Part shown: positions 50,201 to 60,529 of the stretch, piece after piece
Numbering within the stretch: position 1 is the first letter of the stretch
Layout of the letters: each line of letters begins with the position of its first letter
Assembly: GCF_026914265.1 (NCBI RefSeq)
Contig: NC_069133.1
Coordinates: forward strand, 11,105,937 to 11,169,936
Source: Mya arenaria
Lineage: Eukaryota > Mollusca > Bivalvia > Myida > Myidae
Length of the DNA stretch: 64,000 nucleotides
Direction: 5' to 3'
Position numbers and translations under genes: made by a program
Notes under the pieces: generated by a model
The model's input: only the letters and a program-made list of their open reading frames with translations
The model's database searches: none
Told to the model about the DNA's origin: nothing

Positions 50201-52322
50201 TCAATATCATAAGTGTTATCATACCTCAATATTTTAAATGTGCTCATTCCTCAATATAATCAGTGAGCTCATACCTCAATATCATTAGTGTTCTCATTCA
50301 TAAATATCAACAGTGTGATCATACCTCAATAGCATAGGTATGCACATACCTCAATTTCATTAGTGTTCTCATACCTCAATATTATGAGTGTGTACATACA
50401 TCAATATCAAAATTGTGCTCATATCTCAATATCATAAGTGTGCTCATACCTCAATATTATAAGTGTGCTAATACTTTAATATTATATGGGTGCTCATACC
50501 CCAATATCATAAGTGTGCTAAAACTTCAATATCATAACTATGTTCAAACCTCAATATCATAAGTGTGGTGCTACATCAATATTATAAGTGTGCTACTACC
50601 TCAATATTATAAGTGTTATCATACCTCAATATCATAAGTGTGATCATACCTCAATAGCATAAGTACGCTCATACCTCAATTTCATTAGTGTGCTCATACT
50701 TTAATATCATAAGTGTGTTCATACTTCAATATCATATCGCAATATCACTTTTGTGTATATACGCACATGTCATAAGCATGTACAACCTTTAATATCATTA
50801 GTGTGTACAAACCTCGATATCATAAGTGTTAACAACCCTCAATAAAATTAGTGTGTACATTCCTTAATACTATTAGTATGTACATGTTTTAATTTCATTA
50901 GTTTGTACATACCTCAATATCACAAGTATGTACATACCTCTTTATCATTAGTGCGTAAGTCCTCCAATATCGTTAAGTTGTAATAGATTCAATTATATTA
51001 ATTACCAACTACTTCAATATCATAATTATCACGTGCGTGTAAATGCCTGAATATAATCAGTGCGTACATACAGCAATATCATTTGTGTGTTTATACCTCA
51101 ATATCGTTAGTGTAAACATACCTCAATGTCGTTAGTTTAAACATACATACGTTAGTGTGTACAAACCTCAATATCGTTAGTGTGTACATACCTCAATAGC
51201 CTTAGTGTGTACATACCTCAATAGCCTTAGTGTGTACATACCTCGATACCATTAGTGTGTACATACCTCAATACCATTAGTGTGTACATACCTCAATATC
51301 ATTAGTGTATACATACCTCAATAGCCTTAGTGTGTACATCCCTCAATATTTTTAGTGTGTACATCCCTCGATACCCTTAGTGTGTACATACCTCAATATC
51401 GTTAGTGTGTACATATCACAATATCACAATATCGTTAGTGTGTACAAACCGCGATACCCTTAGTGTGTACATAACTCAATCTCGTTAGTATGACCATACC
51501 TCAATATCATTAGTGTGTACATACCTTTATATCGTTAGTGTGTACATACCTCAATACCATTATTGTGTACAAACCCTCATATCATAAGTGTGTACAAACG
51601 TCAATATCATTAGTGTATCTTAAATGTTCCTTTTCCACAGGTCTGGGTCTTCTTCACTTAATGACAAGCCGGGCTAAAATGACCTTACGTATTGATACGA
51701 GTTTTCCAGAAGGGATTAAAGGATTCGACGAGTACTCGGGGTTTCATATTTCTCCACCAGATGAATACAACTTTACCGTTGATATGAGGATCAACTCAAG
51801 ATCAAGTATGTTTATCATAAAAATTGCAAGGATGATGTGGCAGGCAGCTAGATCAAACACGTCTGGTTATGATCATAGTAATAAGATACCCTTGTCTTTT
51901 ACCTAAATAATACTATAATGTTTCAATACAGTTGAATGTTTATAGCGCAAACTTATAGACTTCTAGCGGAATACTTGTACTGCATTTAGTTGTTTATATA
52001 ACTACCATATTGTGAATTAATATTCTCGAACCTCTTCTAAATATTTATATGATACTGATATAAATTGGGGTAACCCGGTATATTTACAGTGTCCGAATCC
52101 TTTCTCCTTACCGACACGGGTAAATGCGGGGATATGAACCATCAGCCGTTTTCAACATTCGATAGGGACGTGGATAAGTCGCAAGGCAACTGTGTCCGAA
52201 TGAATGAAGGAGGCTGGTGGTACAAACACTGCTCGTACAGTAACCTAAATGCACCCTACGATAGGGCTGGGTTTTCTTACAATTCCTTCGAACCATTCAA
52301 ACGGTTGATGACGTCACTATGA
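44144..52322 (+). CDS. Secreted fibrinogen-related domain (FReD) protein, six exons, frameshifted in exon 4
   Basis: The exons are 44144-44272, 44664-44841, 45579-45706, 46657-46752, 51641-51805 and 52090-52322. All have AG/GT borders. Their phases agree except that exon 4 has 96 bases where 97 are needed. With that base the protein would be 309 residues: a signal peptide (about 1-21), a heptad coiled coil (about 50-85) and a FReD from D104 to the C-terminus. FReD hallmarks seen are RDCSDV, C105/C135, GGGWTVFQ, GEFWMG, an acidic calcium-type loop DRDVD (257-261), C267/C280 and [12 protein letters not shown]. The tail is shorter than usual. FReD proteins of molluscs (ficolin- and FREP-like) are generally extracellular lectins that bind acetylated sugars in innate defence; that function is inferred. 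As written, the frame meets a stop early in exon 5, so this is either a pseudogene or a sequence error in an A run near 46664. Confidence 0.88.
44664..44841 (+). CDS. FReD gene exon 2 (coiled coil)
   Basis: Follows CTACAG and precedes GTAAGT. It encodes about 59 residues with leucine and valine heptads ([20 protein letters not shown]), a usual oligomerising stalk in FReD proteins, then a Thr/Ser-rich linker. It starts in phase 0 and leaves one base. Confidence 0.85.
45293..45545 (+). other. Open hydrophobic segment in FReD intron 2
   Basis: After TTTAG at 45288-45292 an open frame runs in phase with exon 2 and encodes a hydrophobic core like a signal peptide ([17 protein letters not shown]) without its own ATG. 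No donor in the phase needed by exon 3 is visible. It could be a decayed alternative exon or chance. Confidence 0.2.
45579..45706 (+). CDS. FReD gene exon 3 (FReD start)
   Basis: Follows ACTCACCAG and precedes GTAAGT. The first two bases complete an Arg codon, giving the classic [10 protein letters not shown] opening. It ends in [12 protein letters not shown]. The acceptor choice is decided by phase with exon 2 and by the RDC motif; an earlier AG at 45530 would not be in phase. Confidence 0.9.
46657..46752 (+). CDS. FReD gene exon 4 (one base short)
   Basis: Follows TCTGTAG and precedes GTATGT. It opens in frame with VFQ. After CAA the frame must shift by one to read [12 protein letters not shown] and then [11 protein letters not shown], which is plainly FReD sequence. 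The missing base falls in a short A run at about 46664-46667. Confidence 0.85.
46753..47837. other. First part of FReD intron 4
   Basis: No exon is recognised before the tandem array. 47505-47650 is the second copy of the dispersed repeat seen at 29050-29215. Confidence 0.5.
47505..47650 (+). repeat. Dispersed repeat, copy 2 (partner 29050-29215)
   Basis: Shares ordered phrases with 29050-29215, including CACTGAC-ATCACCATA and ATGGTAATAATCGTA. It lies inside FReD intron 4. Confidence 0.5.
47838..51620 (+). repeat. Minisatellite, 25-bp unit, about 150 copies, in FReD intron 4
   Basis: The unit is AGTGTGCTCATACCTCAATA plus TCATA, with many variants. From about 51080 the variant TGTGTACATACCTCAATA with CGTTAG or CCTTAG takes over. 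48267-49466 and 49467-50680 are identical at an offset of exactly 1200 bases (48 units). Open frames at 47790-47987, 48613-48828 and 49813-50028 are by-products. The array ends about 20 bases before the acceptor of exon 5. Confidence 0.96.
51641..51805 (+). CDS. FReD gene exon 5
   Basis: Follows CTTTTCCACAG and precedes GTATGT. It encodes [19 protein letters not shown] and continues to [10 protein letters not shown] and NFTVDMRI, the central FReD sheet region. It begins with two bases of a split Gly codon and leaves one base. NFT is a possible N-glycosylation site. Confidence 0.9.
52090..52322 (+). CDS. FReD gene exon 6 (calcium loop, C-terminus)
   Basis: Follows TATTTACAG. It encodes [19 protein letters not shown], then [12 protein letters not shown], and ends [11 protein letters not shown] with TGA. 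Two or three Asp residues in DRDVD fit the calcium site, and C267/C280 form the usual last disulfide. The stretch after SNLN is shorter than in typical FReDs, where a longer segment leads to the final LKRT-M-I strand. Confidence 0.9.
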
Positions 52323-53460
52323 TGCTGCGATTGAGTTAATTAGAGTAAACCGCAGTATTTAATGCATTTAATTGTGTTTTTGTAAATATATTCTAAAAGT
52401 GTTGCAGAATTATAAACTTGATGCATTTAAGCGAAACAAACCTGCATTTTTCTAACGCTATGAAATGTGAATAAGTTCTAACTCAAACATGAAAGTGTTT
52501 CGTGAAGTTAGTGATTAAATCAAACCATTTACAAGTCATTAAGAAAAATCTCTCATAGACAGTAAAAGGCAACAAGTGGGTAAATTATTGGAATTAATTT
52601 GCCCAATATCTCGAGGTGCAGATAGATTGCAAATGTGGCTATTGCATGCCATTTAAACGCAAAACCTTCGGACTCCCCACAATTTAACCAGCCCAACTGC
52701 GTTCATACCCCGATAGTGACATTAATCCCGCTATCCATTCTTTAAAAAGAGTCATGATATATTTATGAAACATAAACAGTGTAATATCCAAAAGGAGTGG
52801 CGTTACGTAATAAATTGTGTTAAAATTGCCGTGCTGTATAGCGACGTGTTTAGCTCTGTGAACCGACATAGAAGTATTAATGATGTGTCTACAATCTCAC
52901 ATTCGTGGTCATTATATACGAAATTTATAAAACACCTTTTCTATTCCGTATTTAGTGTTTGCCTTATTTAGTCAGACAATCAGGGGCGCTAGATTTTTAA
53001 AATGTTCAGTTTTTTATTTGTGAAGAATCGTTACTTGTTGCTAAAGACAACTCTTCATGAATAAATAAATTGCTATAACTGCGCATGTGTATTTAGTCAC
53101 GCCTACTGTTTGCATATGCAAAGGCGCGATTTCATTGTCAACGCTTATTTAAATGACGTCACACTACCTTGCAGTGATTGACGGGTCTTTTTGACAGGTG
53201 CACGGATTAATCTTAAAGCTGATGCAATTTCAGAGGGGCTAACACTAAGTCGGTTAGAATTTTTTAAGTAATTTTTTCGTAAAAAAGAAACCAACCTAAA
53301 TCGTAGTTTTGAAGAATGAAGTTCATTGAGTGAGTCGGTAAGCTTAGTAAGAACGTGCATTGTTTTCACCATGTATTTTAGTAAAGGCATGATTGACGTC
53401 GCATGGAATTTAAAATGGAGAGACGCTTACACTAAAAATGGTCTGTGTCCCTCTTATAAC
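52323..53460. other. Non-coding stretch after the FReD gene
   Basis: No certain polyadenylation signal is close to the stop; an AATAAA lies near 52808. Apart from the motif cluster at 53077-53161, nothing is recognised. Confidence 0.45.
53077..53161. promoter_or_regulatory. Promoter-like motif cluster (octamer palindrome and CRE)
   Basis: TTTGCATATGCAAA (53109-53122) is a palindrome carrying near-octamer (ATGCAAAT-type, POU factor) sites on both strands. TTATTTAAAT (53145-53154) is TATA-like. TGACGTCA (53154-53161) is a perfect cAMP-response element. No gene start can be linked to them. Confidence 0.3.
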
Positions 53461-53469
53461 AAACACTGA

Positions 53470-54825
53470 GGGTTTTTTAAAAAACAAAACAATTAAATAT
53501 TTATATATTAGCACAAATAAGACTTATCAGAACATAACAGTCCTACTGCTTCAAAATATCCTCAGTCCAAAGGAAGCAAGGGTTTGGCAGATGGAAGTCT
53601 ATCGAATGTTTCTGGAACGGTGAAGGGAACAACCTTCATTATCTGCAAGAAGGCCGCTAAAACAGAGCCAGGCTGTTGATTCTATGAACAAACTCTTACC
53701 CATATAAAAATGGTGTGAGCGATAACCCCGTGATTTTCTATAATATTAAATTATAATTAGCACAATGTTTCCTGTTCAGCAGCGTTTGGTTGTCGACAGC
53801 AATAAAACATTTATATCTTATTAAAAAGGGTGCAACAACGAAGATAGAAGGATTGTTTTTTTTATTTAATGCTATACAAAGCTAGTTCGGTTTCAATCAA
53901 GAAAATAGTATGTAATGAAAATACCGCTGGAGCGCGTTTCGATATAGATCTTAGAAGTAGTTAAGTCGTAAATTGAAATGATCTTATCATCCTATTATCT
54001 GCTACATAATGGGGAGAACAGAACTTAAGCCAATGTAAGAAAAGTCGAGGAAATTAAAACCATCAACGTGTTGCCATTTGTGACGACTATGCACATTTAG
54101 GTTTGTGGAAGGTACGTCTGATGAGCGAACGAGAAACTGTCATTTAAAAAGGCACTGTTAGGAAGTCGGACAATCGTGTGCAGTAACATGAATTTTATAC
54201 TGTTGCTTTTATGATAAAGTTATATGGCATGAAGGAAATTATTGACTTTAAGTTAATTCTCAATGATTGTGAATGGATGGATTGAGCGTAGCGTACAAGC
54301 TTTTCATAATAATCAAGATATTACTTCAGGTCATCTAACTGACTAAGAAAACAACCTTATTTGCCGATACATCTCACGCTGTGAGTTTGTATCGGATGAG
54401 TGGCAGTAGACGGACCTTTAAGCACCCGCGAAAGTTGAAATTCTTAAGGATTTAGTCTAGTACATAAGGATTGCCTATCTTGCTGATCATGTATGTTGTA
54501 CTCTCAATAAAATATTACAGGTCTTCGATCCCGCAACCTTTCTACAATAACACTACAATAGCCAGTGCGCTTATTTTGCCGCCTATGTATATGTTTACGT
54601 GATTTACAGCAATTTGACTCTACACATATTTACATATATATAAAATTTAATCAAGCCTGAACTCTTTACATAATCATCATTTATAAAGAGCTTCATACCG
54701 TAAATCAAGGCCAAAACCAATAATTGCTTAATTCCTGTTGTCGTATTATACTTTTAACCAAGCACGTAACGAAAAGTAACTCCGTATAAAAGTTTGTTTT
54801 GTATTTTATTAGAGGTGTTCCTCCT

Positions 54826-54858
<33 letters not shown>

Positions 54859-55560
54859 CGCTATAAAATATGTATATTGCATATTGCATCTTTTTATATT
54901 TTATATATAAACAAAGTACCAATTTAATGTATTTTATCTTTCTCTGATAGGTTTTATAAAGTTTGTAAAATTAACAGATTGTTTGATACGGTTCTCGTAA
55001 TAACATTTCAAGTAGTAAAATTCGGTTTGACTTACATTTTACTAATATTAGTTAAGAATACAAATACCAAAATGGTTTATAATATACTGGCAAAATTATA
55101 AAATATAATTTCAATGTCCCGATTGTATTTCGCGTCTCCAAACTGTTCTTCACTATGTTCCAACTCGATTGCTACTTCTCTCCCTATTCGTCTCCTACTT
55201 CTTCAAACTTATCACGAACACTGCACTATCTATTCATCGCGGGCACGTTCCCACTCGTTTACTAATACTACCCAAATTTGTATCCTTATGCTTTCCCAAT
55301 TTATATCCTTATAATCTCCAAATTAGCCTCCTTACACTTTCAAAATTTATTTCCTTATACTCTCCAAATTCGACATACTATATTTTTCAAATCTCCGTAT
55401 ACCTTCTAATTCATCTCATTATACTCTCCAAATTTGTCTCCGTATATATTCCAAATTCGTCTCCGTTTTCTCTCTGCATTCGTTCCCGACACGTGTCTTA
55501 TTCGTGTCCATATCTCTCCGCATTCGTCCCCAAACTGGAATTTATTAAAATATGCATTCC
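53470..55560 (+). repeat. Unit C, displaced upstream fragment
   Basis: 53480-53840 matches 21810-22440 and 36480-37390 (AACATAACAGTC, CCTCAGTCCAAAGGAAGCA, TTCAGCAGCGT-TGGTTG). 53975-54090 matches 37540-37630. 54520-54800 matches 22550-22790 (AATAGCCAGTGCGCTTA, AATTCCTGTTGTCG). 55110-55260 matches 23150-23640, including degenerate 47- and 49-bp minisatellite units that continue to 55560. In A and B these parts lie downstream of the receptor; here they lie 5 kb upstream of receptor C. Confidence 0.65.
54826..54860. repeat. TA and GA dinucleotide microsatellite
   Basis: A short TA run followed by a GA run within the unit C fragment. Confidence 0.9.
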
Positions 55561-58060
55561 TTAAAAAATTAACTTGATCAAGCAAATATATACATGCATC
55601 ATACATCGATGATCAAACAGTAAATAATATGTAACAGTACTTAAGAGTAATGATAACGATACAATGTTCAAATATGTAACGTTTGAGAATTAACTGTTAC
55701 TTATATTATCAAACTAACATTCAAAATAAGAAGTACAGATACACTCATTAATAAAGTAATTTTGTCCCAAGTTATCAAATATTCTTCTTTGGCAACAACC
55801 ACACCTGCTCTGTGAGACTCAATCATAATTGGCAACTACGACGAGCTTGCTCCTTAAGGATCTGCCTCAAGGCCTTTATTAACCAAACAATGTAGCACCG
55901 TTATCGAAAGCATGATATTCGCAAGGACCGGCGCTGATGGTTATCTGGAAGATAAGGGTTGATAGCTTAATGCTCAGGCACTACACAAAAATGTTTCAAA
56001 AAAGGATATGCCTACAAAAAACAATCTTGACATTACATGATAACCGCTCCTACAAGGGAAAATCCCATTTTAGTTTGGTACAGGCACTCCTTTTCCCTCG
56101 GCGCCAATTCAACATACATATGTTGTCCTGGAATAAGTTTGTTTGGTTCAGTTCTCTGAAAAATCTTATCTGCTTAACAAGTGTTTCACTTGTAATCCAT
56201 TGTTTACTGCAAAACTTCCTTAGTATAAAAACTGCCCTGATAGCTCATTGGTCCGCTTCAATTGCTAAAAGATGTGGGTTTAAATACTGATCTGACGATA
56301 TTATTACAACGAAGAAAGTAGCTCCTTCGCCTTGCACCGTTTTCTTGAAATAAACTAGTGTTTACATTCAAACATGGTGCTAAATGATATTTCTTCATAG
56401 ATTATTATTATATATATAGTTCTGGGTTAACATTTGAGAAAAAAATGAACAAGAGCAAGATATGAATTTCAGTAGTTACTCATAAATTTGAGCCAAACTC
56501 GACCGTTGTTTCAAAAATTAACCTAATAAAGGAAATTAAAATACACTGCTGGTTTAACATATTTAATAAATATGGAAACAACAAAATGCTTTACTTTACA
56601 TTAATAATTCAAAATACAAAAACTCGTTTGAGTAATGTAGCTATAATAACTAACATATGAAAGAAAATTTGAAATTTCATGCAACTATTAATCGCTAAGT
56701 CAATTTAGGTTGTAATTATTTTGGGAAGCTAACGTAAAAAAGAGTGTCCACCAAATTATACATGTATTATTAGACTGTCAGAAAACATTAAAGTCGTAAC
56801 TGTTCATGTATGTTTGATTCGAAAAATAAATAAATAATAAATCCTGTATTTTGTTCATAGCTTAAAAGTTCCAGCAGTAACAGAAATTATATTGCGTTAT
56901 ATTCAATGTACTATGAAAGTTAAACACTCAATTTTGATACGCCAATATGATTCTAAAAGAAAGACTAAATGGCCTATTTTGTAAACAAAACAAAACAAGC
57001 TAAGCATAGTTGAAAGTATTTTAAACATTATGCAGATCTTTAAGAAATGAAATGCCGATTCATTTAAAAAAGGTTGCATAAAACAAACATATTTGAAAAT
57101 AGCAAATACCTTCCTCTTTTTAGTTTACTTGTAAGACAATCTTCAAAGGCTGCCAAATTCCAAATAGCCGGGGGATCTGTGTTTTACATAATGTGATACC
57201 CATTCGGGCAAAATAAATCAAACCTCCAGACTTGGGGCAAATATGCCCAAGATTGTAAATGTACCCTAAAGGGTATTTGTGTTCACATGAACATAATTGC
57301 CCTGCATCAAAATTGATACCGACGGTATACCCCCCTTATGTAATTAGACATATATGTTATCAGGTTTTGCGTCAACAAAAACGAAGGCCAAGTTTGAAAT
57401 AATTATAGCACACTAATGGGTTATGTCGCAGGTTTACATTCATGTACTTACTCAGGTACATATCAATATTTTTTAACGCATGACTTTCCATTTCAACGGA
57501 ATAAATGGCATCGAATGGTTATATCTGCATAAAACAATTACTGATGTCATTATATTCACTGGACTGCAATTTGCATGTAATTACAAACTCTCAACCATTT
57601 GTGTTCAAGTTGATCAATCGGAAACAAATATTAAGAACACGGGACCGGATTTAAACGTGATAAGTATAGGTCAGCATTCGACATTGTAGTTTTAAGTATA
57701 TTTATAATATAGTTCATGTGTTACACTTATAACACCTTTGATCCAATGTGTCGACGCGGCCATATCTATTAGTCGAATTATTCGCGTCGAAGCCTACTTA
57801 ACGATATACTGTGCACAAAACACTTGGTTCAGATTTACTTGTTGAAGCATTAAGCAATAATGTTTCAATCGTCAAAGTTTCGTTGAGTGTTCTGTTGTCA
57901 ATGTCACAGATTAAACTGGAACAGAGTTAGCTGTTATGTCATATTGTATGTCATGTTTGTTTTCTATGTTTGATTCTGTAACTTCTTATTTCTTCTCATC
58001 ACCCTTATTTACTCATTTGCATGCATTTCCTATACTTAATTGACTGCATGGTGACCGTTG
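55561..58060. other. Non-coding stretch
   Basis: No gene is supported. Positions 56229-56286 (GATAGCTCATTGGT followed later by GGGTTTAAATAC) weakly resemble A and B boxes of a tRNA or SINE head on the plus strand. Open frames at 55937-56290 and 57480-57689 have no recognisable domain. Confidence 0.4.
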
Positions 58061-58084
58061 TTTTAACACCCTTTTCGGCGTTCT

Positions 58085-58125
58085 CAGGCACGCATGCGCA
58101 GTTCATATATTTAAATAGGACAGGC
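58085..58125 (+). promoter_or_regulatory. NRF-1-like site beside a TATA-like sequence
   Basis: ACGCATGCGCAG near 58090 resembles an NRF-1 site with one base altered. TATATTTAAATA follows within about 15 bases and a short GC patch (GGCGCGAC) follows that. No gene start is identifiable downstream before receptor C, 2.4 kb away. Confidence 0.25.
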
Positions 58126-59214
58126 GCGACTATCCCTTGTACCAAGGCATTAGATATCCTTATTATCACATAAAGTGTGTTTAAAGTGTTTGTAGCCGAA
58201 TTTCACTAAGAGAGCCCAATAGGAGTCGTGACATTAATGTGACACTACTCATAAAGTGCCTTATTTGGTTTACTTCTAGTAAACAGAGTAAGCTTATAAT
58301 AAGTTTATTCTACTTCGTCAAAAACCCGTCCATTATGAAGATTAATTATTAAGATCTGTTTAAACTTCGGTTTCAGAAATCCCTAAACAAAACGGTTTAT
58401 CATGCAGTTTATAAACACGAGGGTCAGAAAAAAACATTGTAAAAACAGACTAATTGGTAGCTCGCGAAGATCCGGTTCAGTTATCTATATCCTTAAACTT
58501 CACAAGACATCATTGTATTTCGTTTGCCGGAAGCTGCCTAACCACCAATAAAATCAGCTCTCACAGATAAAAAAATATCTGGAATGAATGCTTTTCGAAG
58601 AAATTGTAAAATGCGTGTTGTGTACACGGCGTTTCAGATTGACACAATCAAGATTAGTTCAATTGCTTGTAATGGTTTGTGAAAACACTTAAAAAGACCA
58701 TTTCGTTGAAATGCTTATAAAGGAAGTACTTAAAATAGTGTCTACGTATGAGCTATTTGGTTGATAATAGCATGCTAAAATATTATAGTATTTCAAGTGA
58801 ATCATAGGCAATTAAAAATCACTATGTAGGTTAAGGTTAGTAAATACATATTATTTATATTATCCATAAATCCTCGTTTAAAAAATTATTAATCATAAAT
58901 AATATTTCAATAACGTGTATTAGAATAGAAATAATGAAGTCATATAAAATAAATTAATCTATCAATCAATTTATGATCGATCAATCAATCACATAATAAA
59001 AACGCGCGAACGGTATTAACAAGAATTTAAGTTTAAGAATATAATATGGTTTAAGGGAAACGTAAAATAACATGCCAGGTGCCTTGATTAAATGGTAAAA
59101 ACATAAATTTAGATCTGTATGAAAAGAAAACGCAAATGCATTTCTCCAGTACAACAGTTGATATTGGAAAAGAGGTTAACTACCAATGCAAACGTTAATA
59201 TGTTTATACAGTAG
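58126..59214. other. Non-coding stretch
   Basis: AT-rich. A short inverted motif pair (TAGTAAAC/GTTTATTCTA) lies near 58275-58312 and an ATCAATCA run near 58957-58990. No gene is seen. Confidence 0.45.
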
Positions 59215-59580
59215 ATAACACATATTCTTCCACCAGGCTCTAGCCGTCTTAACTTATGCCACTAGGCCGCGAACACAAATCCATTTCCTGCAATACAAAG
59301 GTTCATTATCATGACACTGTCGTTAATAACACCGCAGTCATTATTGTGAAAGTTGTAGTCAATGTAAACGTTATGAAATTGTTACATAAATAACATAAGA
59401 TAGACGGAAAGGCAGCTGTGTGGTTATATCAGGCCGCCAGTCCGCTTACTTTACAGCGCTTGGCCTCTTACCTCACGTCGCTATGCCGCTAGCCTGCACA
59501 CTTGACGCCGCCTAGCCGCCCAGCCGCTAGGCCGCGAAGCTGATTACCTCACTCAACTAGGTCGCTAAATACACATATAT
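59215..59580 (+). repeat. GCCGCTAGG-rich block, unit C
   Basis: Several imperfect copies of GCCGCTAGGCCGC-type motifs occur at 59237-59280 and 59440-59570, split by a stretch resembling 2690-2760. It is the counterpart of 16930-17060 in unit A and lies at a larger distance upstream of the receptor. Confidence 0.5.
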
Positions 59581-60359
59581 TCAAAACGAATGAAAGTACT
59601 CTGTCCATTTCAAATGTTAGCCGTGTGGGATACAAAAACAGATCACTAGATCAGATATTAGTAACATATTGTAAACATTAAAACTCTAACTATAATACCA
59701 GAAAGACAAAATCAGAATGTCAGTCAAGTTCTCATGTTTACAGTTTTGGTACTCTGATGTACGAAATAGGGAATATACTTATTTTCAATTTCGTCATAAC
59801 AATGAGCGGTACATTGCCAATTGACCATTTATACGTGAGCTCTTTCATCTTAGCTTTTCCGCTTTTTACCTTTTTAGATGTGTATGCTAGCTTTTATATA
59901 GCTAAGAGCAATATTTTCTGCAAGTTTTAACGTATAAAGCTCAATTATCATACCAATATTATATTTATATATCCGTGTGTATATATTGTCATTAAGTAAT
60001 GCATATATTTCATACCACAAGGTTTTCAGCATTGGAATCGTCCCATCAGTAACAGTTCCATCAAGTGTCAAGCGCCAAAGGAAGACACCACACAGCTAGC
60101 AATGTCAGACTAGAAACAACCAACCATGCTTCTTAAATGGAAATTGAACTGCCGTATAACCAGAAATTTATATGAGTGTATTGTTGAAAGAGAGGTAAAC
60201 ATATTTATCAATATTTCGAAGAAGCGTGTTTTTTTCTAGCATATTTCAGTGAAATCCTTGTCATAAGCACTTACAGGCGCAGAAATTGTTTTCTATTTTC
60301 TATTAGATCGAATAAGTGCATCTCATTCGCCGGATCAAGACAATAGGGAAGAAAATAAA
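59581..60359. other. Non-coding stretch upstream of receptor C
   Basis: No gene is seen. The minus-strand open frame at 59874-60071 is unsupported. Confidence 0.45.
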
Positions 60360-60529
60360 TGATATTTAAGTCACGATTTACGACGAGTAGGCACTAAACA
60401 AACCATCAATCAAAGGACGCGTAATAAAGTTCTGAATTATGATGTTATTGATTGAATTAATTATAAACTATATTCTAATTGACATTTCGTAAGTTGTATA
60501 TCAATGTTTTAACAATATTTCTTCAGACA
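60360..60529 (+). promoter_or_regulatory. Conserved 5' block of receptor C
   Basis: Retains CGATTTACGACGAGTAG, GTAATAAAG, ATTGATTGAATTAATTAT and CAATGTTTTAACAA in the order seen at 17558-17724 and 32470-32640. TTTCTTCAG directly before the start codon context also resembles a splice acceptor. Confidence 0.5.

Noticed and set aside
53145..53390. Minus-strand 81-codon frame with a segment (SEIASALRLI) faintly like the end of histone H2B
   Set aside because: The match is about ten residues with gaps; no histone N-terminal part, and no 3' stem-loop of histone genes follows.
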